Shown here: positions 26,129-33,944 of the stretch, in pieces
Position numbering within the stretch: position 1 is the stretch's first letter
Layout of the letters: the number at the start of each line of letters is the position of its first letter
Origin: CAZYFH01 sp965249175
GTDB lineage: Bacteria; Acidobacteriota; Vicinamibacteria; Vicinamibacterales; UBA8438
NCBI GenBank assembly: GCA_965249175.1
Contig: OZ252227.1
Coordinates: 2,542,001-2,606,000 of the forward strand
Direction: 5' to 3'
Length of the DNA stretch: 64,000 bases
The notes under the pieces: model-generated
Told to the model about the DNA's origin: nothing
What the model saw: only the letters and a program-made list of their open reading frames with translations
The model's database searches: none
Made by a program: the position numbers and the translations under genes

Positions 26129-26500
26129 GTGTACCCGCCAGAGTTGAAGTACACGAGGGACCACGAGTGGATTCGGGTCGACGGCGCCGAGGGCCGGATC
26201 GGCATCACCGACTACGCGCAGCAGCAGCTGGGCGACGTTGTCTACGTCGAGCTCCCGGACGTCGGGCGGACGCTCAGCCAGGGCGAGCAGTTCGGGTCGG
26301 TCGAGTCAGTCAAAGCCGTCTCAGATCTGTACTGCCCGGTGTCCGGCGAGGTCATCGACATCAATCGGGCGCTGGCCGACCACCCGGAAGCCATCAATCA
26401 GGAACCGCACGGCACCTGGATGATCGTCGTTAGGCTGGCGAATACTGGTGAGCTGACTGCATTACTCGACGCGACGGGCTACGGCGCGCACATTGGGTGA
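26129..26500 (+). CDS. gcvH: Glycine cleavage system H protein (lipoyl carrier)
   Basis: 123 residues from GTG. The H protein shuttles the aminomethyl intermediate between P, T and L proteins on a lipoyl-lysine; the modified Lys is in ESVKAVSD (about residue 63). Other family marks: YTRDHEWIRV at the start, GITDYAQQQLGDVVYVELP and CPVSGEVIDIN. The start lies four bases after the MITE, so its present Shine-Dalgarno candidate is AGGA (26117-26120) inside the MITE terminal repeat, eight bases upstream. Expression relative to gcvT may therefore have changed. gcvP follows directly. Confidence 0.96.
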   Translation: MYPPELKYTRDHEWIRVDGAEGRIGITDYAQQQLGDVVYVELPDVGRTLSQGEQFGSVESVKAVSDLYCPVSGEVIDINRALADHPEAINQEPHGTWMIVVRLANTGELTALLDATGYGAHIG

Positions 26501-26501
26501 C

Positions 26502-29441
26502 GTGGCCCTCGACGACCAGCCCGACTGGGTGACATCGTCCGCCGCTGAGTCCTTCCAGGACCGGCATATCGGTCCGCGGCCGGCGGACCGTGTTCGCATG
26601 CTCACGGCCGTTGGCGCGACGTCGATCGATGCCCTCGTCGACCAGGCCGTCCCGGCAGGCATCCGGCTGGGGGATGCCCTCGCGCTCCCGGACGCGGAAT
26701 CGGAGGCGCATTTCCTTGACAGGCTGCGCGACGTGGCCGAACGGAACGAGGCGTGGCGGTCGTTCATCGGACAGGGTTACTACGATTGCGTCACCCCGAG
26801 CGTGATCGCGCGCAACGTGCTCGAAAACCCCTCGTGGTACACGCCGTACACCCCGTATCAGGCGGAAGTCGCACAGGGACGCCTCGAGGCGCTGATCAAT
26901 TTCCAGACAATGGTCGAGGACTTGACGGCGATGGACGTGGCGAACGCGTCGCTCCTCGACGAAGCGACCGCTGCAGCCGAGGCAATGACGCTGGCACATC
27001 GAATCCGGGCCCGGCGCCCCGGAGCGGCCAATCGGTTCGTCATCTCGTCGAACTGTCTCTCGCAGACCATCGCGGTGGTCCGTGGTCGTGCCGAGCCACT
27101 CGACATCGAGATCGAGGTCGCCGACGCGGGGTCACTCGAAGAGGCGATTGGCCGGGCTGGTGAGGCGACGTTCGGCGTGCTCGTCCAGTCGCCCGACGCG
27201 TTCGGGGCCGTTGGCGACCTGGATGGGATCATCAGGTGTGCGCACGAGGTGGGGGCGCTGGCGGTGGTTGCCAGCGATCTCCTGGCGCTGACCCTGATCC
27301 AGCCGCCGGGCGAGTGCGAGGCCGACGTCGTCGTGGGCAGCGCGCAGCGCTTCGGGGTGCCGATGGGGTACGGCGGGCCACACGCGGCGTTCTTCGCGAC
27401 GCGCGAGCGGTATGTGCGCCAGATGCCGGGTCGGCTGATCGGCGTCTCGGTCGACGCTCACGGCCGCCGCGCGTATCGCATGGCGCTGCAGACTCGGGAG
27501 CAGCATATCCGGCGGGAGCGCGCCACCTCGAACATCTGCACGGCGCAAGCGCTGCTGGCGAATGTGGCGGGGTTCTATGCCGTCTATCACGGGCCCCATG
27601 GGCTGGCCCGGATCGCGACGCGCGTGCACGGTCTGGCCCGAGGGCTCGCCGATCGACTGGTGGCGCTCGGGTTCGAGCAGCGGAACGATGTCTTCTTCGA
27701 CACCATCAGGGTCGTGGCCACCCGTGGTGCGCGCCTCGACGGTCTCAGGCCGTTGGCCGAGCGAGCGCGGATCAATCTGTGGTACCACGCGACGGGTGAT
27801 GTCGGGGTCGCGCTCGACGAGACGACGACCGAGGAGGATGTCTCGGCGATAGTGCGGCTGTTCGCCGAGGCGGCGGGGGTTGCGCCGCCACCAATCGACG
27901 CCGGCGGCGCGGCGACCCCAGCGCTGCCGACGCAGGCTCGCCGCACCACGCCGTTTCTGACGCATCCCGTGTTCAACAGCCACCACTCCGAGCTGCAGAT
28001 GATGCGCTATCTGAAGCGGTTGGAGCGGAAGGACATCGGGCTCGACACGTCGATGATTCCGCTCGGGTCCTGCACGATGAAGCTGAACGCGGCGACCGAG
28101 ATGCGACCACTGACCTGGCCGCGGTTCGCGGCGCTGCACCCATTCGTGCCGGTGCGCCAGGCGGCCGGCTACCGCCAGGTGCTCGAGGACGTCGAGCGTG
28201 CGCTCTGCGCGATAACCGGGTTCGACGCCGTGTCGCTGCAGCCGAATTCCGGTGCGCAGGGCGAGTACGCGGGCCTGCTGGTGATCCGGGCATATCAGCG
28301 CGACCGCGGTGAGGAAGGCCGCGATGTCGTCCTCATTCCCGCATCGGCGCACGGCACCAACCCGGCGAGCGCGGCGATGGCCGGTATGCGCGTCGTTGTT
28401 GTGACGTGTGATCGGCACGGCGACGTCGATCTCGACGATCTTCGGGCCAAGGTGCAGGAGCATCGCGAGCGCGTGAGCGCGCTCATGATCACGTATCCGT
28501 CCACGCACGGCGTCTTCGAAGAGGCCATCGAGGAGATCTGCGCCGTGGTGCACGCGCACGGCGGCCAGGTGTACATGGATGGCGCCAATATGAACGCGCA
28601 GGTCGGCCTGACGAGCCCCGCGCGGATTGGTGCCGACGTCTGCCATCTCAACTTGCACAAGACGTTCGCGATCCCGCACGGAGGTGGTGGACCGGGGATG
28701 GGTCCGATCGCGGTCGCCAAGCACCTGGCGCCCTATCTGCCGGGGCACCCGGTGGTCGGCTCGGGCGCGACATCGACGTCGTCCAAAGCGATTGGCGCCG
28801 TGTCCGCCGCGCCGTGGGGCAGCGCGAGCGTTGTGCTCATCTCATACGCGTATATCCGGCTGCTGGGGCGCCAGGGTCTGACGGACGCGACCAAGGTTGC
28901 CATTCTCAACGCCAACTACATCAAGTCGCGCCTCGAGGCGCGATACGACGTGCTGTATACACGCGCGAATGGGCGGGTGGCGCATGAATTGATCTTCGAT
29001 CTGCGGCCCTTCAAGGGGACAACCGGGGTGACCGAGGAGGACGTCGCCAAGCGCCTCATCGACTACGGGTTCCACGCGCCAACGGTGTCGTTCCCGGTTC
29101 CCGGCACGCTGATGGTGGAGCCGACCGAGAGCGAACCGCTGGACGAGCTCGACCGGTTCTGTGAGGCGATGCTCTCGATTCGTGATGAGATCCAGGCCAT
29201 CGCCGATGGCGGCGCCGACCCCGCGGACAACGTGCTCAGGAACGCGCCGCACACCGCCGCCGACGTGTCGGCCGACGACTGGCCGCATCCCTACAGCCGG
29301 CGCGTCGCGGCGTACCCGCTGCCCTTTGTCGAAGCCAACAAGTTCTGGCCTCCCATCAGTCGCATCGACAATGTGTACGGCGACCGCCACCTCATCTGCG
29401 CGTGCCCGCCGGTCGACGCGTACGTGGAGCGTGCTGATTAA
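26502..29441 (+). CDS. gcvP: Glycine dehydrogenase (decarboxylating), single-chain P protein
   Basis: About 979 residues from GTG 26502, one base after the gcvH stop; TTG 26493 overlapping gcvH is possible but less likely. A PLP enzyme that decarboxylates glycine and loads the H-protein lipoyl group. N-terminal half with FIGQGYYDCVTPSVIARNVL and PYTPYQAEVAQGRLE; C-terminal half with the PLP lysine in HLNLHKTFAIPHGGGGPGMG and the closing PLPFVEANKFWPPISRIDNV. Both halves are fused as in E. coli, unlike the split gcvPA/gcvPB of many Gram-positives. No lipoamide dehydrogenase in the window. Convergent with the aminotransferase gene through a palindromic repeat. Confidence 0.97.
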   Translation: MALDDQPDWVTSSAAESFQDRHIGPRPADRVRMLTAVGATSIDALVDQAVPAGIRLGDALALPDAESEAHFLDRLRDVAERNEAWRSFIGQGYYDCVTPSVIARNVLENPSWYTPYTPYQAEVAQGRLEALINFQTMVEDLTAMDVANASLLDEATAAAEAMTLAHRIRARRPGAANRFVISSNCLSQTIAVVRGRAEPLDIEIEVADAGSLEEAIGRAGEATFGVLVQSPDAFGAVGDLDGIIRCAHEVGALAVVASDLLALTLIQPPGECEADVVVGSAQRFGVPMGYGGPHAAFFATRERYVRQMPGRLIGVSVDAHGRRAYRMALQTREQHIRRERATSNICTAQALLANVAGFYAVYHGPHGLARIATRVHGLARGLADRLVALGFEQRNDVFFDTIRVVATRGARLDGLRPLAERARINLWYHATGDVGVALDETTTEEDVSAIVRLFAEAAGVAPPPIDAGGAATPALPTQARRTTPFLTHPVFNSHHSELQMMRYLKRLERKDIGLDTSMIPLGSCTMKLNAATEMRPLTWPRFAALHPFVPVRQAAGYRQVLEDVERALCAITGFDAVSLQPNSGAQGEYAGLLVIRAYQRDRGEEGRDVVLIPASAHGTNPASAAMAGMRVVVVTCDRHGDVDLDDLRAKVQEHRERVSALMITYPSTHGVFEEAIEEICAVVHAHGGQVYMDGANMNAQVGLTSPARIGADVCHLNLHKTFAIPHGGGGPGMGPIAVAKHLAPYLPGHPVVGSGATSTSSKAIGAVSAAPWGSASVVLISYAYIRLLGRQGLTDATKVAILNANYIKSRLEARYDVLYTRANGRVAHELIFDLRPFKGTTGVTEEDVAKRLIDYGFHAPTVSFPVPGTLMVEPTESEPLDELDRFCEAMLSIRDEIQAIADGGADPADNVLRNAPHTAADVSADDWPHPYSRRVAAYPLPFVEANKFWPPISRIDNVYGDRHLICACPPVDAYVERAD

Positions 29442-29483
29442 CCCCAGAGTCTATGTGGGTCAACCCACGTGAACTCGGGGATT
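29439..29483. repeat. Palindromic repeat between convergent genes, same family as 1368-1459
   Basis: A 22-base arm beginning TAACCCCAGAG and ending TGTGGGT, loop CA, and an inverted arm ACCCACGTGAACTCGGGG plus ATTA; 17 of 22 positions pair. It overlaps both stop codons (gcvP TAA at 29439-29441, aminotransferase TAA at 29482-29484). The first arm matches the 1368-1459 repeat (AACCCCAGAG, six variable bases, TGGGTCA). It can act as a bidirectional hairpin terminator whatever its origin. Confidence 0.65.
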
Positions 29484-30363
29484 AGACGGGGCTCTGCCCC
29501 GACCGCTCGCGCGCCATCCTGGAGAAGGCCGTAGCCAGCGAACGCGTGATGGGGCCCGGCGTACCACTACCGACCGCACGGTCAGCGACGGTCGTCACCG
29601 CGATCACCTCGCGTGTGGTGCCGGTGAGGAACAGCTCGTCTGCGGTCTCAAGGTCGGCGACGCGCAGTGTCTGCTCGCGCACGGGAATCCCGACCTCCGC
29701 GCCTACCTCGAACACGAAATTCCGTGTGACGCCTTCCAGCAAGCCGGTCGCGAGGGGTGGCGTCAACGCCTCGCCATTGCGCACGAGAAAGATGTTGGAT
29801 TGGGCACACTCCGCCAGTTCGCCCGTGTAGCTGCACATCAGCGCCTCATCCGCGCCGGCGCGCAAGGCCTCCTGCATGGCCAGTGCGTTGTTGAGGAGGT
29901 TGTTCGACTTGATCCGCGGGCTTACCGCATCCGGGTGGTTGCGAAGGACGGAGGACACGACGATCGTGACACCCCGCGCCGCGATATCGGGTGGCGTCTC
30001 GTCGTGGGGCCGAACGATGATCACGACGGTCGGCGTGGGACACGTGGCCGGGTCGTAGCTCAGCTCACCGACGCCGCGCGTGAGGAGAATTCGGATATAG
30101 CGCTCGCCGGGTCCGTCGACCGCGGCCATCGTGTCGCGAATCGACGCGCCGAAGGCCAGGTCGTCCATCGGGACGGACAGGGCGATCGCGGCCGCGGACG
30201 CGCGCAGGCGCGTGAGATGTCGGTCGAGGAGGAACGGGCGGCGACTGTACGTGCGGAGTGTCTCGTAGACGCCTTCGCCGTACAAGAAGCCATGATCGAA
30301 CACCGAAATTGACGCGGCACGGTCGTCGGTCAGGACACCGTTGACGTTGACGGCTACGAGCAT
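29482..30363 (-). CDS. Class IV PLP aminotransferase (branched-chain or D-amino acid type)
   Basis: 293 residues, typical length. Fold-type IV marks: SVFDHGFLYGEGVYETLRTY near the N-terminus, the PLP lysine in RIKSNNLLNNALAMQEA (about residue 155), GADEALM, AECAQSNIFLVRNG and the closing LTGTTREVIAVTTV. The family includes branched-chain aminotransferase, D-alanine transaminase and aminodeoxychorismate lyase; I cannot separate these safely. The TR-in-TGTTRE and IKS context would fit a branched-chain or D-amino acid enzyme. Divergent from nnr across 51 bases. Confidence 0.88.
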   Translation of the reverse strand: MLVAVNVNGVLTDDRAASISVFDHGFLYGEGVYETLRTYSRRPFLLDRHLTRLRASAAAIALSVPMDDLAFGASIRDTMAAVDGPGERYIRILLTRGVGELSYDPATCPTPTVVIIVRPHDETPPDIAARGVTIVVSSVLRNHPDAVSPRIKSNNLLNNALAMQEALRAGADEALMCSYTGELAECAQSNIFLVRNGEALTPPLATGLLEGVTRNFVFEVGAEVGIPVREQTLRVADLETADELFLTGTTREVIAVTTVADRAVGSGTPGPITRSLATAFSRMARERSGQSPV

Positions 30364-30414
30364 GCGCTATTCGTAACATAATTCAGTCGGGAGGGTTGTC
30401 ACAGGTCGTCGATC

Positions 30415-31965
30415 ATGCGAGTGCTGAACGCCGAACAAATGCGCGCTGCCGATCGTCTGACGATCGAAGAGATCGGCATTCCGTCCATCGTGCTCATGGA
30501 GAACGCGGGGCGGCAGGTCGTCGCCGCGATCGAGGCCTCATGTGCCGACCTTGCGTTGACGCGCGTGGCGGTGCTCTGCGGGCGCGGCAACAACGGCGGA
30601 GACGGGTTCGTGGTGGCGCGCGCGATGGCGGAGCGCGGCCTCGAGGTGGTCGTCTTCCTCGCCGGCCGGGCGGCTGATGTTCATGGGGATGCGCGCACCA
30701 ACCTCGATATCGTGCGACGACTTGGCGTGTCGGTGGAAGAGGTGCCTGACACGGCGGCGTGGGAACGACACGGCCCCGAGGTGGCCGTCTGCGATGTCGT
30801 CGTCGACGCCCTGGTCGGCACGGGCCTGACCGCTCCGCTCACGGGGCTCCTCGAGACGATCGTGACCGACATCAACGGGACGGGACTTCCCGTCGTGTCC
30901 ATCGACCTGCCCTCGGGTGTCTCGGCCGACACGCCGCAGGTCCTTGGGGCGTGCATCCGTGCGCGCGTGACCGTGACCCTCGCTGCACCAAAGATCCCGC
31001 TCGTGCTCGCGCCGGCCGCCGATCACGCCGGTGAGCTCGTCGTGGCCGAGATCGGGATTCCCGCTCGGGTGGTCGACGAGCTGCCGGGTCCACGGCTCGA
31101 GCTGCTGACGCCGGAGCACGTGCGATCGCGGATTCCGATCCGCGCGCGTGATGCGCACAAGGGTGAGTGTGGCCGCGTCGTGCTGGTGGCGGGGTCGCCT
31201 GGAAAGACCGGCGCGGCGCGTTTGGCGGGGCTCGGTGCCCTCCGATCCGGCGCCGGGTTGGTCACCGTGGCGACCCCAGCGTCGTCGGCGAGTCTCGTGG
31301 CATCGGTGCCGGAGTACATGACGGCGGCGCTCGTCGAGACCGACGTGGGGACGGTCGGGCCAGCCGCGCTCGAGGCAGTGCTCGCGCTGCCGGCCGATGT
31401 GCTCGCCGTTGGGCCAGGGCTGGGTGTTGGCGACGGGCCGCGGGCGCTCGTGCGGGGACTCGTGGAGCGAACGCCGGGTCCGCTCGTGCTCGACGCCGAC
31501 GCGCTGAACGTCCTTGCGGATGATCCGACGGTCCTCGGCGCCCGTCGTGATCGCGAGACGGTCGTGACGCCGCACCCGGGCGAGATGGCGCGGCTCGCGG
31601 GGACGACGACCACCAATATTCAGGGGAACCGGGTCGACTACGCCCGCGCGTGTGCGACCGAGCATGGCGTGCACGTCGTGCTCAAGGGCGCGCGCAGCAT
31701 CCTCGCGACGCCGGACGGCGCCGTGTTCATCAATCTGACCGGCAACCCGGGAATGGCCACCGGCGGCACTGGCGACGTGCTCACGGGGGTGGTCGCGGCG
31801 TGGTGGGCGCAGGTGCGCGACCCGGTGGCCGCGATGACCCTCGGCGTGCACCTACATGGCCTCGCCGGCGATTTGGCGGTGGAGCGGGTCGGGGAGACCG
31901 CCCTGACGGCGGGCGACCTCGCCGCGCAGCTCGGCGCCGCGGTCACCGCACTGACGAGGTCGTGA
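30415..31965 (+). CDS. nnr: Bifunctional NAD(P)H-hydrate epimerase / dehydratase
   Basis: 516 residues. Repairs NADH and NADPH damaged by hydration. The N-terminal epimerase domain (1 to about 215) has SIVLMENAGRQVV and CGRGNNGGDGFVVARAMAER; the C-terminal ADP/ATP-dependent dehydratase (about 230-516) has KGECGRVVLVAGSPGKTGAA, TPHPGEMARLAG, VLKGARSILATPDG and NPGMATGGTGDVLTGVVAAW. Its stop overlaps the tsaE start (GTGA), the same order seen in many bacteria, so the two are co-translated. Confidence 0.96.
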   Translation: MRVLNAEQMRAADRLTIEEIGIPSIVLMENAGRQVVAAIEASCADLALTRVAVLCGRGNNGGDGFVVARAMAERGLEVVVFLAGRAADVHGDARTNLDIVRRLGVSVEEVPDTAAWERHGPEVAVCDVVVDALVGTGLTAPLTGLLETIVTDINGTGLPVVSIDLPSGVSADTPQVLGACIRARVTVTLAAPKIPLVLAPAADHAGELVVAEIGIPARVVDELPGPRLELLTPEHVRSRIPIRARDAHKGECGRVVLVAGSPGKTGAARLAGLGALRSGAGLVTVATPASSASLVASVPEYMTAALVETDVGTVGPAALEAVLALPADVLAVGPGLGVGDGPRALVRGLVERTPGPLVLDADALNVLADDPTVLGARRDRETVVTPHPGEMARLAGTTTTNIQGNRVDYARACATEHGVHVVLKGARSILATPDGAVFINLTGNPGMATGGTGDVLTGVVAAWWAQVRDPVAAMTLGVHLHGLAGDLAVERVGETALTAGDLAAQLGAAVTALTRS

Positions 31966-32426
31966 TCCACACGTACGACAGCCGGTCGGAGGACGACACG
32001 CGGCAGATCGCTCGGGAGCTCGCTGCCGGCCTCCCGGCGAAGGCGGTGGTGTTGCTGTTCGGCGAGCTCGGTGCGGGCAAGACGGCGTTTGTCCGCGGGT
32101 TGGTCGAGGGCGTCGGTGGGGAGGCGGATGACGTCAGCAGCCCGACGTTCGTCCTGATCCAGGACTACGCTGGGCCGCGGCCCGTCTTTCACGTCGATCT
32201 GTATCGGCTGCGTGGGCCCGACGTGGCGGAGCTCGAGGACGAGCTCTCGGATCTGTTGGCCCGCGACGGCATCGTCGCGGTCGAATGGGCCGATCGGTTG
32301 ACCCGGCCGATGCCGGACGCGGTCCATGTACGGATCGACGACCTGGGCGGCGACGCGCGCTCGATTCGCATCGACGGCGAGACGAGGACGGGCGGCCGAG
32401 GCGACGCGAACTACTCGCTTCGGTAG
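31962..32426 (+). CDS. tsaE: tRNA threonylcarbamoyladenosine biosynthesis ATPase
   Basis: 154 residues from GTG 31962, overlapping the nnr stop by three bases. TsaE is the ATPase that recycles the TsaBD complex making t6A37 in ANN-reading tRNAs. Walker A LFGELGAGKTAFVRGLVEG, then SSPTFVLIQDY, FHVDLYRLRG (Walker B-like) and GIVAVEWADRL, all conserved. Usual length is about 150. It converges on guaB and the two genes overlap by 16 bases at their ends. Confidence 0.95.
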   Translation: MIHTYDSRSEDDTRQIARELAAGLPAKAVVLLFGELGAGKTAFVRGLVEGVGGEADDVSSPTFVLIQDYAGPRPVFHVDLYRLRGPDVAELEDELSDLLARDGIVAVEWADRLTRPMPDAVHVRIDDLGGDARSIRIDGETRTGGRGDANYSLR

Positions 32427-33940
32427 TTCGGCGCCTCCTTGGTGATGACAACGTCGTGGACGTGGCTCTCCCGGATACCGGCCGGCGTGATGCGGATGAG
32501 CTCCACGTCGCGTTGCAGCGTCGAAATCGTGGCGGTCCCGCAGTAGCCCATGCCAGCGCGGAGGCCGCCTACGAGCTGGTGGATCATCGCCGACACGGTG
32601 CCCTTGTGCGGCACCCGCCCTTCGATGCCTTCGGGCACCAGCTTCTGCAGGCCGTCATCCGCCGGGGCCGCGAGATCGAACTCCTCTTGAAAGTAGCGGT
32701 CTTTGCTACCCCGGCGCATGGCGCCGATCGATCCCATGCCGCGGTATTCCTTGAAGCTGCGTCCCTGATACAGGATGAGCTCGCCCGGGCTCTCATCGGT
32801 GCCGGCGAACAGGCTGCCGATCATGACGGTGCTCGCACCGACGGCCACCGCCTTCGTGAGGTCGCCCGAGTAGCGGACGCCGCCGTCGGCGATGACGGGG
32901 ATTCCGTGGGGCTCCGCGGCCGCGCTGCAGTCCGAGACGGCCGTCACCATCGGGACGCCGATGCCTGCGATAACCCGGGTGGTGCAGATCGAGCCGGACC
33001 CAATCCCGACCTTGACGGCGTCGACCCCGACGTCAATGAGGGCGCGCGTGCCGTCGGCGGTCGCCACGTTGCCGGCGATGAGGTCGACGGAGGGAAACTC
33101 CCGGCGAAGGCGCCGCGCCATGTCCAGCACGTTCTGGGAATGGCCGTGCGCGCTGTCGAGCACCAGGAGGTCAACGTGTGCGGCGACGAGCGCCTCCGTG
33201 CGCTCGATCGTGTCGGCCGCGATGCCCACCGCAGCCCCGACCCGAAGTCGGCCGAGCGAGTCTTTGCTGGCGTTCGGGTATTTGATGGCTTTCTGGATGT
33301 CCTTCACCGTGATCAGGCCGCGCAGACAGAAGTCCTTGTCGACGACGAGCAGTTTTTCGACGCGATGCCGATGGAGGATCTCCTCCGCCTGCGCGAGCGT
33401 GGTGCCGACGGGGACCGTGATCAGGTTCTCCCGGGTCATCACCTCCGAGATCGGCTGCTGGACGTCGTGCTGGAACCGCAGGTCGCGGTTGGTGAGAATA
33501 CCGACCAGTCGTCCCTCGTTGCGTCCGTCTTCGGTAATCGGCACTCCCGAGATTCGGTACTTCTTCATCAGCTCGAGCGCTTGATACACACTGCTGCGCG
33601 GTGAGAGCGTGATCGGGTTGACGATCATCCCGCTTTCCGAGCGCTTGACGCGGTCGACCTCGGAGGCCTGCTCGGGTATGTCGAGGTTCTTGTGGATGAT
33701 GCCGACCCCCCCAAGCTGCGCCATGGCGATGGCCATCCGGGATTCGGTGACCGTGTCCATCGCGGCGCTGATCAAGGGGACGTTGAGGGCGATGTTTCGC
33801 GTCAGCCGCGTCGACACATCGACGGCGCTCGGCAGGACAAGCGAGTGTCGTGGCTTCAGCAGGACGTCGTCGAAGGTCAGCGCCGTTGCCAGCTCGGTGG
33901 CGGACCATCGTCCGACCACTGCATTGCTTTTGAGATCCAT
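32411..33940 (-). CDS. guaB: Inosine-5'-monophosphate dehydrogenase
   Basis: 509 residues from the ATG at 33938-33940; that start sits four bases after the secA stop and has GGAG eight bases upstream inside the secA end, which argues for it over the longer frame. Oxidises IMP to XMP, the first step to GMP. TIM-barrel marks: LTFDDVLLKP, PLISAAMDTVTESRMAIAMA; two CBS domains between about residues 95 and 215; catalytic-Cys loop GIGSGSICTTR; SLFAGTDESPGE; YRGMGSIGAM. Organised with secA upstream on the same strand. Confidence 0.97.
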   Translation of the reverse strand: MDLKSNAVVGRWSATELATALTFDDVLLKPRHSLVLPSAVDVSTRLTRNIALNVPLISAAMDTVTESRMAIAMAQLGGVGIIHKNLDIPEQASEVDRVKRSESGMIVNPITLSPRSSVYQALELMKKYRISGVPITEDGRNEGRLVGILTNRDLRFQHDVQQPISEVMTRENLITVPVGTTLAQAEEILHRHRVEKLLVVDKDFCLRGLITVKDIQKAIKYPNASKDSLGRLRVGAAVGIAADTIERTEALVAAHVDLLVLDSAHGHSQNVLDMARRLRREFPSVDLIAGNVATADGTRALIDVGVDAVKVGIGSGSICTTRVIAGIGVPMVTAVSDCSAAAEPHGIPVIADGGVRYSGDLTKAVAVGASTVMIGSLFAGTDESPGELILYQGRSFKEYRGMGSIGAMRRGSKDRYFQEEFDLAAPADDGLQKLVPEGIEGRVPHKGTVSAMIHQLVGGLRAGMGYCGTATISTLQRDVELIRITPAGIRESHVHDVVITKEAPNYRSE

Positions 33941-33944
33941 CCGC

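Noticed and set aside
29486..29502. GGGGCTCTGCCCC hairpin at the end of the aminotransferase gene
   Set aside because: It lies inside coding sequence and lacks the AACCCCCGCG flank of the other hairpins.
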